From Ureibacillus endophyticus (lineage in GTDB: Bacteria > Bacillota > Bacilli > Bacillales_A > Planococcaceae): a stretch of DNA of 64,000 nucleotides. Below the pieces are notes generated by a model. It saw only the letters and a list, made by a program, of their open reading frames with translations. It made no database searches and was not told the origin of the DNA. How positions within the stretch are numbered: the stretch's first letter is position 1; each line of letters begins with the position of its first letter. The stretch lies in assembly GCF_003628435.1 (NCBI RefSeq), contig NZ_RBZN01000006.1, positions 1 through 64,000 on the forward strand. Reading direction: 5' to 3'. A program made the translations under genes and the position numbers. This document shows, in pieces, positions 33,811 through 42,650 of the stretch.

Positions 33811-33880
33811 GTGCTAATATCAGTGGTTGAACCATCCTCATCACATGGTGGCGTCTCAAAATAAATTTTCAGATGCCACC
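33811..33880 (+). repeat. Dispersed intergenic repeat, copy B (shortened)
   Basis: AGTGGTTGAACCATCCTCATC followed by the hairpin GGTGGCGTCTC..AGATGCCACC. It matches copy A (17488-17590, opposite strand) at both ends; the middle of A is missing. Confidence 0.7.
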
Positions 33881-33943
33881 TTCAATGAACATCGTCAATT
33901 ACCATGATATACTTTGTAAAGATTACGTCTTAGGAGGAAATTT

Positions 33944-35026
33944 ATGGGGCGTCTTGCGGGTATAATCATTGCTGTATTAATATATGGTGCTATAAGTGCA
34001 TATTTAGGTTGGAATTTAAAAAAGTGGATAGGATCTTTTCGTCCATTTAGATGGCCGGTAGTATTTTGGGTTGTCTTTTTTATAATAGCATTTAGTCCGT
34101 TTTTCGCCCAAGTAAGTTGGCTATCTCCATTAGCTATTGTGGGGAACTATTGGATGTTCTTTTTTGAATATGGCCTTATACTTTGTGTGATTGTAAACAT
34201 CATTATCTTCATAACACCACTAAAAAATGTAAAGATTATGGGTTCAATTGTTGTTGGTTTACTCGTTATTTTATTTGGTGTTGGTACATATAATGCTTAC
34301 TCGCCTGTTACACGACATTTAGAAATATCTATCGATAAGAGTGGAGAGCCATTACGTTTAGTCATGGCATCTGATTTTCATTTAGGTATTTTATCGAATA
34401 AAGGGCATCTACAAAGATTTGTTGATCTAGCAAATAAAGCAAAACCAGACGCTATATTACTTGTCGGCGATATAGTAGATGATGATCCGATTTGGTTTGT
34501 CGAAGAGGGCATGGATGAAGTGATGAAACAGTTACATGCAACATATGGTGTTTATGGGGTGTTAGGAAACCACGAATATTATGGTGGAAAAATTCCGTTA
34601 TTTATTGAAGAAATGAAGGGTGCAAATGTACAAATATTAATGGATGAAACCATTTTAGTTGGCGACCGTTTATATTTAACAGGACAAGAAGATGCAACGA
34701 ACAAAGAACGAAAACCAATTGCTTCTCTTAAACCAACTGACGAAGAATATCCATGGATTGTCATGAACCATACACCCTATGATTTAGAGCTTCCTCAAGA
34801 AGCAGGAGTAGATTTTCATTTATCCGGTCATACGCATCTTGGACAACTTTGGCCTAATAACTTGATTACTGATAGAATTTTTGAACTGGATTATGGCTAT
34901 ATGAAAAAGGGAAATATGCATACTTTAGTTTCTTCAGGTTTTGGATTTTGGGGTCCACCAATGAGAATTGGCAGTCGTTCGGAGTTATGGATTGTTGATA
35001 TTAATTTTTCAGGAGAGGGCAATTAA
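33944..35026 (+). CDS. Membrane-anchored metallophosphoesterase (YkuE/YaeI-like)
   Basis: 360-aa protein. Four N-terminal membrane segments (about 3-22, 35-55, 62-88, 92-116), then a calcineurin-type phosphoesterase domain: MASDFHLG, LLVGDIVDD, GVLGNHEYYGG, MNHTPYD and LSGHTHLGQLWP give the dinuclear metal site. Relatives include lipid-pyrophosphate hydrolases and other phosphodiesterases. Its position between a sensor kinase and UppP suggests lipid or envelope metabolism. AGGAGG precedes the ATG. Confidence 0.87.
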   Translation: MGRLAGIIIAVLIYGAISAYLGWNLKKWIGSFRPFRWPVVFWVVFFIIAFSPFFAQVSWLSPLAIVGNYWMFFFEYGLILCVIVNIIIFITPLKNVKIMGSIVVGLLVILFGVGTYNAYSPVTRHLEISIDKSGEPLRLVMASDFHLGILSNKGHLQRFVDLANKAKPDAILLVGDIVDDDPIWFVEEGMDEVMKQLHATYGVYGVLGNHEYYGGKIPLFIEEMKGANVQILMDETILVGDRLYLTGQEDATNKERKPIASLKPTDEEYPWIVMNHTPYDLELPQEAGVDFHLSGHTHLGQLWPNNLITDRIFELDYGYMKKGNMHTLVSSGFGFWGPPMRIGSRSELWIVDINFSGEGN

Positions 35027-35110
35027 AAAAATGATTAATGCCTGATAGACAATCAACCTTGCATCATGTAATGTAATTGTGAACTTATAGAAAATAATAA
35101 GGAGATATTT

Positions 35111-35938
35111 ATGGAATTATTTGATTTAATAAAAGCTATCATCCTTGGATTTGTAGAAGGGATGACAGAGTTTGCTCCTGTTTCATCTACAGGGCATATG
35201 ATTATTGTCGATGATCTATGGTTAAAAACACAAGAATTTTTAGGTTCAGGATCAGCGAATACATTTAAAATTGTTGTTCAACTTGGTTCAATATTAGCGG
35301 TAGTAGTTGTTATGTGGAAGCGAATGCTAAGCCTTGTTGGACTATACAAAATAGAAGGACAAACAACTTCTCGTAAATTTAATTTAGGACATGTTATTAT
35401 TGGGATTATTCCAGCAGGTATTTTTGGTGTTTTGTTTGAGGATTTTATTGATGAAAATTTATTCTCTACTAAGACTGTGATCATTGGTTTAATTATAGGG
35501 GCTTTCCTGATGATCTTTGCGGACAAATTTGCTCCAAAACGACCAGCCATTAAATCATTAGATGACCTATCTTACGGGAAAGCGTTTAAAGTGGGATTAA
35601 TCCAATGTTTATCGCTGTGGCCAGGGTTTTCCCGTTCTGGTGCAACGATTTCTGGTGGGGTATTATTAGGATTGGACCATAAAACGGCAGCTGATTTCAC
35701 ATTTATTATGGCAGTTCCAATAATGGCTGGTGCAAGTGGTATATCACTTCTAAAAAATTGGGATCAAATTAATGCAGATCACATTTCTTTCTATGTAGTT
35801 GGTTTTATTAGTGCATTTGTATTTGCATTAATAGCGATTAAGTTCTTCTTAAAATTAATCTCTCGAGTTAAATTAGTACCATTTGCAATATATCGAATTA
35901 TTTTGGCGGCTATCTTAATTGTTGTATTATATCTGTAA
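35111..35938 (+). CDS. uppP: Undecaprenyl-diphosphate phosphatase UppP (BacA)
   Basis: 275-aa polytopic protein with the two conserved BacA motifs: GFVEGMTEFAPVSSTGHMI (catalytic Glu region) and LSLWPGFSRSGATISGGVLLG. It recycles undecaprenyl pyrophosphate to the monophosphate carrier at the membrane; higher levels confer bacitracin tolerance. AAGGAGATATTT precedes the ATG. Confidence 0.95.
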   Translation: MELFDLIKAIILGFVEGMTEFAPVSSTGHMIIVDDLWLKTQEFLGSGSANTFKIVVQLGSILAVVVVMWKRMLSLVGLYKIEGQTTSRKFNLGHVIIGIIPAGIFGVLFEDFIDENLFSTKTVIIGLIIGAFLMIFADKFAPKRPAIKSLDDLSYGKAFKVGLIQCLSLWPGFSRSGATISGGVLLGLDHKTAADFTFIMAVPIMAGASGISLLKNWDQINADHISFYVVGFISAFVFALIAIKFFLKLISRVKLVPFAIYRIILAAILIVVLYL

Positions 35939-36025
35939 AATTCACTATTGTTGTATAATTTAATTGCTAATAGAATAATAATTTCAGGAGTGATACTCTT
36001 GAATATTAATCTAATAATTAATCGT

Positions 36026-36063
36026 AAGGGCTATGCAGAAGGCAATCTGCATAGTCCTTTTAA
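36026..36063 (+). terminator. Terminator downstream of uppP
   Basis: AGGGCTATGCAG pairs with CTGCATAGTCCT and is followed by TTTAAAA; about 90 bases after the uppP stop. Confidence 0.75.
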
Positions 36064-36307
36064 AATTCCCGTTTTAATAAAATTACGCAATATTACCAAT
36101 TATTCCTTTTTAATAGTGACAATATACCTAATATCATTTAATGTGTTCAATAATACGTCAATATTTAAGTCTAATTTCATAAATAACTTGAATAAATGAT
36201 AGATATTGCATATATTGTAAATAGGTTAAAAGTTCGTATATATTAAAATTCTACTAAAATAATTATATTTTCTAGAGTCTTTAACCCTAAAATTGGGAGT
36301 GAGTAAT
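36064..36307. other. Intergenic region upstream of hemAT
   Basis: AT-rich, holds the hemAT promoter. I see no ORF with a ribosome binding site and no clear sigma-D promoter. Confidence 0.35.
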
Positions 36308-37600
36308 TTGTTTGCTATTAAAAAAAAGGAAAGTCGAAACTCAATTTTAAATGAAAGATTTTCAAATGTAGGTATATTTGTAGAGGATCCTAAACTTCAG
36401 TTGCAATTGGATATAATTGGTTTAACTGAAGAGGACTTACAAACAATTCGTGCGGTTAAGCCTTTTATTGATCCAAGAGTAAAAGAGGTAGTAGATGCTT
36501 TTTACGGAACAATAGGAAATGTACCAGAGTTTAAACAGATGATTGAGAAATATAGTACATCAGAAAGACTAAGCCATACTTTAAGACATCATCTTATTGA
36601 AATGTTTGCAGGCCGAATTGATGAAAACTATATTGAAGTTAGAAGAAGAGTAGCAAATAAACATGTTCTAATTGGATTAACAACAAAATGGTATTTAGCT
36701 TCATTCCAAAAACTAGAAGGAAAAGTGCAAGAAATTGTTTCTGACTTAAATTTGCTAGAAGTAGAGCAGAAAAAAATATTCCAAGCTATAAGGAAAGTGT
36801 GTAATCTAGAACAACAAATCGTATTAGATGAATATGACCGTGTTGCACAAAGTGTTTCTGTTAAGGAACAAGAAAAGGTTAGAAATGAAGTGAAAGAAAT
36901 TATCGGGAACATTTCAGTAACCTTAGAAGAACAATCATTTGCTACTAATGACGCAGTATCAGAACTGTTTACTAATACGAAAAGTGTGAATGAATTATTG
37001 CAAAATAGTATTCAAGATGCCCAGGATACTAGACAAGCTTCTAGTGAGGGCTATAAACAACTTCAATATTTAAGTGATCAAACGAAAGAAATCAATGATA
37101 GAACCATTCAAATGACTAAAATGGTACAAGACTTAAATCGATCTTCTTCAGAGATTCAAGCTGTTGTTGAAATTGTTAAAGACATTGCGGGCCAAACTAA
37201 TTTGTTAGCGCTTAACTCAGCAATCGAAGCAGCAAGAGCAGGGGAACACGGAAAAGGTTTCGCAGTAGTTGCAAATGAAGTTCGGAAACTTGCAGACCAA
37301 ACAAAACAATCAGTTGAAAAGATTGCAACTTTAATCGGGATGTCTAGTGAAGTAACTTCTGAAGTTACTCAATCCATTCATCATATTCAAGAGTTAGTTC
37401 AAAATGGAATGGAGCAAAACGAAAAATCCCTTGAATCCTTTGAGAAAATATCATCCACAGTTGTAACAACGATTTCAGATTTTGAAAGTGTTGGTCAACA
37501 GGTTGAGGAGTTATCACAAATCGTTGAACGAATTGGAAATACAACCGAACAACTTGAAGAAGCTGCATCTAAATTAAAAGAAACGATCGTTGCTTTCTAA
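36308..37600 (+). CDS. hemAT: Globin-coupled aerotaxis transducer HemAT
   Basis: 430-aa soluble chemoreceptor. The N-terminal protoglobin domain (about 25-180) has the proximal haem His in [12 protein letters not shown] (residue 119 from this start) and the distal-side Tyr in DAFYGTI. The C-terminal methyl-accepting signalling domain holds the hairpin core [38 protein letters not shown]. It senses oxygen and signals to CheA/CheW. TTG 36308 follows GGGAGTGA; the frame is open upstream. The family's length is about 430. Confidence 0.94.
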   Translation: MFAIKKKESRNSILNERFSNVGIFVEDPKLQLQLDIIGLTEEDLQTIRAVKPFIDPRVKEVVDAFYGTIGNVPEFKQMIEKYSTSERLSHTLRHHLIEMFAGRIDENYIEVRRRVANKHVLIGLTTKWYLASFQKLEGKVQEIVSDLNLLEVEQKKIFQAIRKVCNLEQQIVLDEYDRVAQSVSVKEQEKVRNEVKEIIGNISVTLEEQSFATNDAVSELFTNTKSVNELLQNSIQDAQDTRQASSEGYKQLQYLSDQTKEINDRTIQMTKMVQDLNRSSSEIQAVVEIVKDIAGQTNLLALNSAIEAARAGEHGKGFAVVANEVRKLADQTKQSVEKIATLIGMSSEVTSEVTQSIHHIQELVQNGMEQNEKSLESFEKISSTVVTTISDFESVGQQVEELSQIVERIGNTTEQLEEAASKLKETIVAF

Positions 37601-37602
37601 AC

Positions 37603-37650
37603 AAAAAAAATGGGAGACCTAATTGACTTAGGTCTTCCACTTTTTTGTTA
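37603..37650. terminator. Bidirectional terminator
   Basis: TGGGAGACCTAA pairs with TTAGGTCTTCCA; A-run upstream and T-run downstream serve hemAT and the convergent AIM24 gene. Confidence 0.88.
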
Positions 37651-38445
37651 GTCGTTAAACAGATTAAATAAACCACCAATGCCGCCTTCTCCAGCATTTT
37701 TACCGCCTCCGCCTTGTTTCACAGGAGCAGCAGCAAATACGCGACTTGCTAAACGGCTAAATGGTAATGATTGAATCCAAACAGTACCTGGGCCTCTTAA
37801 TGAAGCAAGGAAAATACCTTCTCCACCGAATAGAGCAGTTTTAATGCCACCAACAGTTTCAATATCATAATCTACATCTTGAGTCATCGCAACTAAACAT
37901 CCAGTATCTACAAGTAATTTTTGCCCTGGTTGTAAATCTACACGGTGAATCGCACCACCAGCATGAACGAAGGCCATACCGTCACCTTCAAGTTTTTGCA
38001 TAATGAAACCTTCTCCACCGAAGAAACCAACACCAACTTTGCGTTGGAACTCTACCCCAACAGAAACACCTTTAGCAGCAGCTAAAAATGCATCCTTTTG
38101 ACAGATAATTTTCCCGCCATATTGGCTTAAATCCATAGGAATGATACTTCCTGGATATGGGGAAGCGAAGTAAACATGCTTTTTTCCTGAACCTTCATTA
38201 GTGAAAGTCGTCATGAATAAACTTTCGCCGGTAATTAAACGTTTTCCAGCACCCATTAGTTTACCCATTAGACCGCTACCATGTCCTTTTGATCCATCCC
38301 CAAAAATTGTTTCCATTCGAATTGAATCGTCCATCATCATTAAACTTCCAGCTTCAGCAATGACTGTTTCTCCTGGATCTAACTCTACCTCTACAAATTG
38401 CATGTCATCTCCATACAATTTGTAATCAATTTCATGATTGTTCAT
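37648..38445 (-). CDS. TIGR00266/AIM24-family protein
   Basis: 265-aa protein of the AIM24/TIGR00266 beta-rich family: MMDDSIRMETIFGD, YFASPYPGSIIPMDLSQYGG, and repeated GGEGFIMQKLEGDG/GGEGIFLASLRGPG units. The C-terminus is Gly-rich (VKQGGGGKNAGEGGIGG). Function unknown in bacteria. No signal peptide. Monocistronic. Confidence 0.88.
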   Translation of the reverse strand: MNNHEIDYKLYGDDMQFVEVELDPGETVIAEAGSLMMMDDSIRMETIFGDGSKGHGSGLMGKLMGAGKRLITGESLFMTTFTNEGSGKKHVYFASPYPGSIIPMDLSQYGGKIICQKDAFLAAAKGVSVGVEFQRKVGVGFFGGEGFIMQKLEGDGMAFVHAGGAIHRVDLQPGQKLLVDTGCLVAMTQDVDYDIETVGGIKTALFGGEGIFLASLRGPGTVWIQSLPFSRLASRVFAAAPVKQGGGGKNAGEGGIGGLFNLFND

Positions 38446-38633
38446 TATGGTATAACCTCCTAAAGTTACTAATATATATATACCATTTCAAATTACGATT
38501 TACCTCTAAAAAAAGATTCATATTCATATAATCTTTATAGAATAATAATTTTTAGAAAAAAAGGGATTTAAATAGAAAATGTCGAATATTAATACAATAT
38601 TATCGCAATTTCGATTGGGATGAGGAGGGTGTT

Positions 38634-40115
38634 ATGCAACTAAAAAATTATATCGACGGTAAATGGATAGAGATTGATGGCCTTCAATATATTCCAGTTA
38701 TCAATCCGGCAAATGGTGAGCATCTTGCAACAGTGCCACTTTCAACAAAACATGAGGTGGACAAAGCGGTAGAAGCAGCAAAAAAGGCACAAAAAAAGTG
38801 GGCTCTCGTTCCTGCACCAAAGCGAGCGGAATTTCTATATGAAATTGGCTTTAAATTAAAAGAAAAGAAAGAACATCTTGCTCAAATTTTAACAAAAGAA
38901 ATGGGTAAGGTCATTGAGGAAGCTCGAGGAGAAGTTCAAGAAGGTATCGATATGGCATTTTATATGGCTGGTGAAGGAAGAAGGTTGTTTGGGGAAACAA
39001 CACCTTCTGAACTAGCAGATAAATTCGCAATGAGTGTTAGAGCACCAATTGGGGTAGTTGGTTTAATTACGCCTTGGAATTTCCCAATTGCTATTGCAAC
39101 TTGGAAATCGTTCCCTGCAATTGTCGCTGGCAACACAGTTGTATGGAAACCTTCTATAGAAACTCCTTTAATGGCTTATGAGATGGCTAAAATATTTGAA
39201 GAAGTAGGATTACCTGATGGGGTAGCCAATATTGTGTTTGGAACTGGGCCTAATGTTGGATCTGCAATGGTAGAGCATCCAGATATAAAGGTAATATCAT
39301 TTACGGGGTCAAACGCTACGGGAAGCAAGGTTGCTGAACTAGGTGGTAAGCATTTGAAAAAAGTTTCCCTTGAAATGGGCGGTAAAAATGCGGTTATCGT
39401 TATGGATGATGCAGATTTAAATCTTGCTGTGGAAGGAATAATTTGGAGTGCTTTCGGTACAGCTGGACAACGCTGTACAGCATGTAGTCGCGTTATTGTT
39501 CACAAAGACGTGAAAAATGAATTAGAAGAAATGCTTGTTTCAGCTTTAAGTAGTTTAACAATTGGTGATGGTCTTGACCCTACGGTAAAGGTGGGGCCGG
39601 TAATTAATAAAGCAGCATTAGAGAAAATTAATCATTATGTACAGATTGGTAAAAAAGAAGGTGCTACTTTACTAGCTGGTGGGAAAGCTTTAACGTCACC
39701 ACCTTTTGATAAAGGGTATTATTTTGAACCTACCATTTTTACAAATGTAAAAAATGAAATGATCATTGCACAAGAAGAAATTTTTGGACCAGTTGTGAGT
39801 ATTATTGAAGTTGCTAGTTTAGAGGAGGCAATTGAAGTAAACAACAGTGTCAAATTCGGCTTATCAAGTTCTATCTTCTCACAAGATGTTAATAAAATAT
39901 TTAAAGCCCAAAGAGATTTAGATACGGGTATCGTTTATGTAAATGCAGGAACAACAGGAGCTGAAATCCATTTACCTTTTGGGGGGACAAAAGGTACAGG
40001 CAATGGCCATCGAGATTCAGGTCAAGCTGCTCTAGATGTATATACAGAGTGGAAAAGCATTTACGTCGATTATAGTGGTAGGTTGCAAAGAGCACAAATC
40101 GATACAGAAAACTAA
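38634..40115 (+). CDS. Aldehyde dehydrogenase, probably aminoadipate-semialdehyde dehydrogenase
   Basis: 493-aa NAD(P)-dependent aldehyde dehydrogenase: TPWNFPIAI, FTGSNATGSKVAE, catalytic Glu in LEMGGKN and catalytic Cys281 in GQRCTACSR. As the first gene of an operon with lysine 6-dehydrogenase, the likely reaction is oxidation of 2-aminoadipate 6-semialdehyde to 2-aminoadipate. A 2-oxoglutarate-semialdehyde specificity is an alternative. GAGGAGGGTGTT precedes the ATG. Confidence 0.87.
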   Translation: MQLKNYIDGKWIEIDGLQYIPVINPANGEHLATVPLSTKHEVDKAVEAAKKAQKKWALVPAPKRAEFLYEIGFKLKEKKEHLAQILTKEMGKVIEEARGEVQEGIDMAFYMAGEGRRLFGETTPSELADKFAMSVRAPIGVVGLITPWNFPIAIATWKSFPAIVAGNTVVWKPSIETPLMAYEMAKIFEEVGLPDGVANIVFGTGPNVGSAMVEHPDIKVISFTGSNATGSKVAELGGKHLKKVSLEMGGKNAVIVMDDADLNLAVEGIIWSAFGTAGQRCTACSRVIVHKDVKNELEEMLVSALSSLTIGDGLDPTVKVGPVINKAALEKINHYVQIGKKEGATLLAGGKALTSPPFDKGYYFEPTIFTNVKNEMIIAQEEIFGPVVSIIEVASLEEAIEVNNSVKFGLSSSIFSQDVNKIFKAQRDLDTGIVYVNAGTTGAEIHLPFGGTKGTGNGHRDSGQAALDVYTEWKSIYVDYSGRLQRAQIDTEN

Positions 40116-40136
40116 ACATAAAAGGGGATGTGTGTG

Positions 40137-41306
40137 ATGAAAGTTGTAGTTTTAGGTGCTGGTTTAATGGGGAAAGAGGTAGCACGTGACTTAACGGCTA
40201 GCGACAAAGTAGAAAAAATCTATCTAGCAGATTTAGATACTGATACGGCACAAGCATTTGTTGATTCCTTAAATACACAAAAAGTAGAAGTGGTTAAACT
40301 TGATGCTAATAATGATGAGGAATTAAAAAATGTTATGGCAAGAGGGGACGTAACAGTAAATGCTCTTTTCTATGAATTTAATAAAAAGGTTGCAAAGGCA
40401 GCAATTGAAATAGGCGTTCATTCTGTCGATTTAGGAGGCCATATTGGAGACGTAACAGAAGAAGTTCTAACATTGCATGAAGCCGCAAAGGAAAAAGGTA
40501 TTACGATCATTCCTGACCTAGGAGTAGCACCAGGGATGGTTAATATACTTGCAGGATATGGTGCTTCAAAATTAGATTCAGTTGAGTCGATCAAGCTTTA
40601 TGTTGGTGGTATTCCTACAAAACCAGAACCACCGCTTAACTATACTCGAGTATTCTCATTAGAAGGTGTGTTTGACCATTATACTGAACCATCAAAGGTA
40701 ATTCAGGATGGAAAATTAAAAGAAGTTAATTCACTTTCTGGTGTTGAGCCAATTTACTTCAATGAGTTTGGAGTGTTGGAGGCGTTTTACACGTCTGGTG
40801 GAATTTCTACTCTCTACAAAACATTCCCTAATGTAAAAACGTTAGAATATAAAACAATTCGCTATAAAGGGCATGCTGAAAAGTTTAAACTGCTTGCTGA
40901 TTTAGGTTTCTTTGATAAAGAAAATAAAGTTGAAGTTGATGGTAATGAAGTAAAAGTACGAGATGTCGTACGAGAAGCATTAAAGAAAAAATTATACTTA
41001 GGCAATAAACAAGATGCTGTTTTACTTCGAGTAATTGTTTCAGGTGAAAAATCTGGTGAGCAAGTCACTTATGAATATGAAATGAATATAAAACGAGAAG
41101 ATACATCTTCAATGACAGCGATGGCACGTGCAACAGCGTGTACAATTGCAGCAGTAGCAGTCATGCTTGGAAGTGGTACGATTACGGAAAGAGGAGTCTT
41201 CCCTCCAGAAACAGTTGTACCAGGAAAAGAATATATAGATAAAATGGCAAATCGTAATGTCGTAATAAAAGAAACATCTCACCGTTCATCAATTGTGAAA
41301 TGGTAA
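40137..41306 (+). CDS. lysDH: L-lysine 6-dehydrogenase (saccharopine dehydrogenase family)
   Basis: About 389-aa protein: Rossmann VVLGAGLMGKEVARDL, VNALFYEFNKKVAKAAIE, SVDLGGHIGDVTEEV, IIPDLGVAPGMVNILAGYG, TSGGISTLYKTFPNVKTLEYKTIRYKGHAEK. The whole pattern fits the Geobacillus-type NAD-dependent L-lysine 6-dehydrogenase, which makes 2-aminoadipate 6-semialdehyde/piperideine-6-carboxylate from lysine and releases ammonia. I use the ATG at 40137 (MKVVVLG), behind GGGGATGTGTG; an in-frame start exists at 40128. It sits between the aldehyde and acyl-CoA dehydrogenase genes. Confidence 0.85.
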   Translation: MKVVVLGAGLMGKEVARDLTASDKVEKIYLADLDTDTAQAFVDSLNTQKVEVVKLDANNDEELKNVMARGDVTVNALFYEFNKKVAKAAIEIGVHSVDLGGHIGDVTEEVLTLHEAAKEKGITIIPDLGVAPGMVNILAGYGASKLDSVESIKLYVGGIPTKPEPPLNYTRVFSLEGVFDHYTEPSKVIQDGKLKEVNSLSGVEPIYFNEFGVLEAFYTSGGISTLYKTFPNVKTLEYKTIRYKGHAEKFKLLADLGFFDKENKVEVDGNEVKVRDVVREALKKKLYLGNKQDAVLLRVIVSGEKSGEQVTYEYEMNIKREDTSSMTAMARATACTIAAVAVMLGSGTITERGVFPPETVVPGKEYIDKMANRNVVIKETSHRSSIVKW

Positions 41307-41316
41307 GGTGATGCAT

Positions 41317-42507
41317 ATGAACTTTGATTTCTCAGAAGAACAACAGCTTTTGCGAAAAACAGTTCGTCAATTTGTTGATGCAGAAATAATGCCTCATATT
41401 GCAAAGTGGGATGCTGAAGGTGGGTTTGATCCTACCATTTGGAAACGATTAGCATCATTAGGCTTAATGGGGGTTTGTATTCCCGAAAAGTACGGTGGAG
41501 CAGGTATGGACTATAATAGTTTAGCTATAGTCTGTGAAGAGCTTGAACGCGGGGATACTGCTTTTCGAACTGCAGTTTCTGTGCATACTGGGTTAAACTC
41601 TATGACATTATTGCAATGGGGAACAGAGGCTCAAAAGCAGAAATATTTAATACCACAAGCGCGCGGTGAGAAAATTGGTGCCTTTGGGTTAACTGAACCA
41701 GGGGCAGGTTCTGATGTGGCAGCTATTGATTCCTATGCAAAACGTGAAGGTGATGTCTATATTTTAAATGGACAGAAAACGTGGATCTCTTTATGTGATG
41801 TAGCAGATCACTTTATTGTCTTTGCTTATACGGATAAGTCGAAAAAGCACCATGGAATAACTGCTTTTATCGTTGAAAGAACAATGCCTGGTTTCTCGTC
41901 TAAGGCGATAAAAGGAAAGTACGGTATCCGTGCAGGAAATACAGGTGAATTATTTTTCGATGATGTGAAAATACCAGTGGAAAACCGTCTTGGGGAAGAG
42001 GGAGAAGGCTTCAAAATTGCCATGTCTGCTTTAGATAATGGTCGATTTACTGTGGCTGCTGGTGCAGTAGGCTTAATTCAAGCATGTCTTGAAGCAAGTG
42101 TGAAGTATTGTAAAGAACGCAAAACATTTGGGAAAGCGATTGGGGATCATCAGCTTGTAGGACAAATGCTAGCTAAAATGGAAGCAGGCTATCATATGAG
42201 TAGGCTACTTGTTTATCGCGTGGGAGAATTAAAAAACAAAGGGGTTCGAAATACACGCGAAACATCGTTAGCCAAATGGCAAGCATGTGATTTTGCAAAC
42301 AAGGCAGCAGATGATGCTGTACAAATCCATGGTGCTTATGGTTACTCAGATGAATATCCTGTTGCGCGCTATTTAAGAAATTCAAAAGCACCTGTCATAT
42401 ATGAAGGTACTCGTGAAATTCACACAATCATGCAGGCAGATTATGTATTGGGTAAACGTCAAGATAAACCATTATCGAAAATGTTACCTAAATGGCCATT
42501 CGAATAA
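41317..42507 (+). CDS. Acyl-CoA dehydrogenase, probably glutaryl-CoA dehydrogenase
   Basis: 396-aa flavoenzyme: FGLTEPGAGSDVAA, QKTWISL, and the catalytic base Glu363 in YEGTREIHT. Arg84 in DTAFRTAVSVHTGL sits where glutaryl-CoA dehydrogenases carry the Arg that binds the substrate carboxylate. With lysine 6-dehydrogenase and the aldehyde dehydrogenase this would form the lower part of lysine breakdown: lysine to 2-aminoadipate, 2-oxoadipate, glutaryl-CoA, crotonyl-CoA. ATG 41317 follows AAGG at 8 bases. The aminotransferase and oxoadipate dehydrogenase are not in the operon. Confidence 0.82.
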   Translation: MNFDFSEEQQLLRKTVRQFVDAEIMPHIAKWDAEGGFDPTIWKRLASLGLMGVCIPEKYGGAGMDYNSLAIVCEELERGDTAFRTAVSVHTGLNSMTLLQWGTEAQKQKYLIPQARGEKIGAFGLTEPGAGSDVAAIDSYAKREGDVYILNGQKTWISLCDVADHFIVFAYTDKSKKHHGITAFIVERTMPGFSSKAIKGKYGIRAGNTGELFFDDVKIPVENRLGEEGEGFKIAMSALDNGRFTVAAGAVGLIQACLEASVKYCKERKTFGKAIGDHQLVGQMLAKMEAGYHMSRLLVYRVGELKNKGVRNTRETSLAKWQACDFANKAADDAVQIHGAYGYSDEYPVARYLRNSKAPVIYEGTREIHTIMQADYVLGKRQDKPLSKMLPKWPFE

Positions 42508-42520
42508 GGGAGAAATGATA

Positions 42521-42553
42521 AACGTGGAGAATAGGGGGTTCTCCACGTTTTTT
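42521..42553 (+). terminator. Terminator of the lysine-degradation operon
   Basis: ACGTGGAGAA pairs with TTCTCCACGT and is followed by TTTTTTAT. Confidence 0.92.
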
Positions 42554-42650
42554 ATATTATAAGAATGTAGAAAAATTTTTTGAAAAATTGAAACGAAATA
42601 ATGATTGCCAAGTCTAATCCATTAAAGAAGGTTAAAAGGAGCGAAGAATT

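Noticed and set aside
35948-36199. 83-codon frame after uppP
   Set aside because: It contains the uppP terminator hairpin and has low-complexity Ile/Asn-rich coding; no supporting ribosome binding site.
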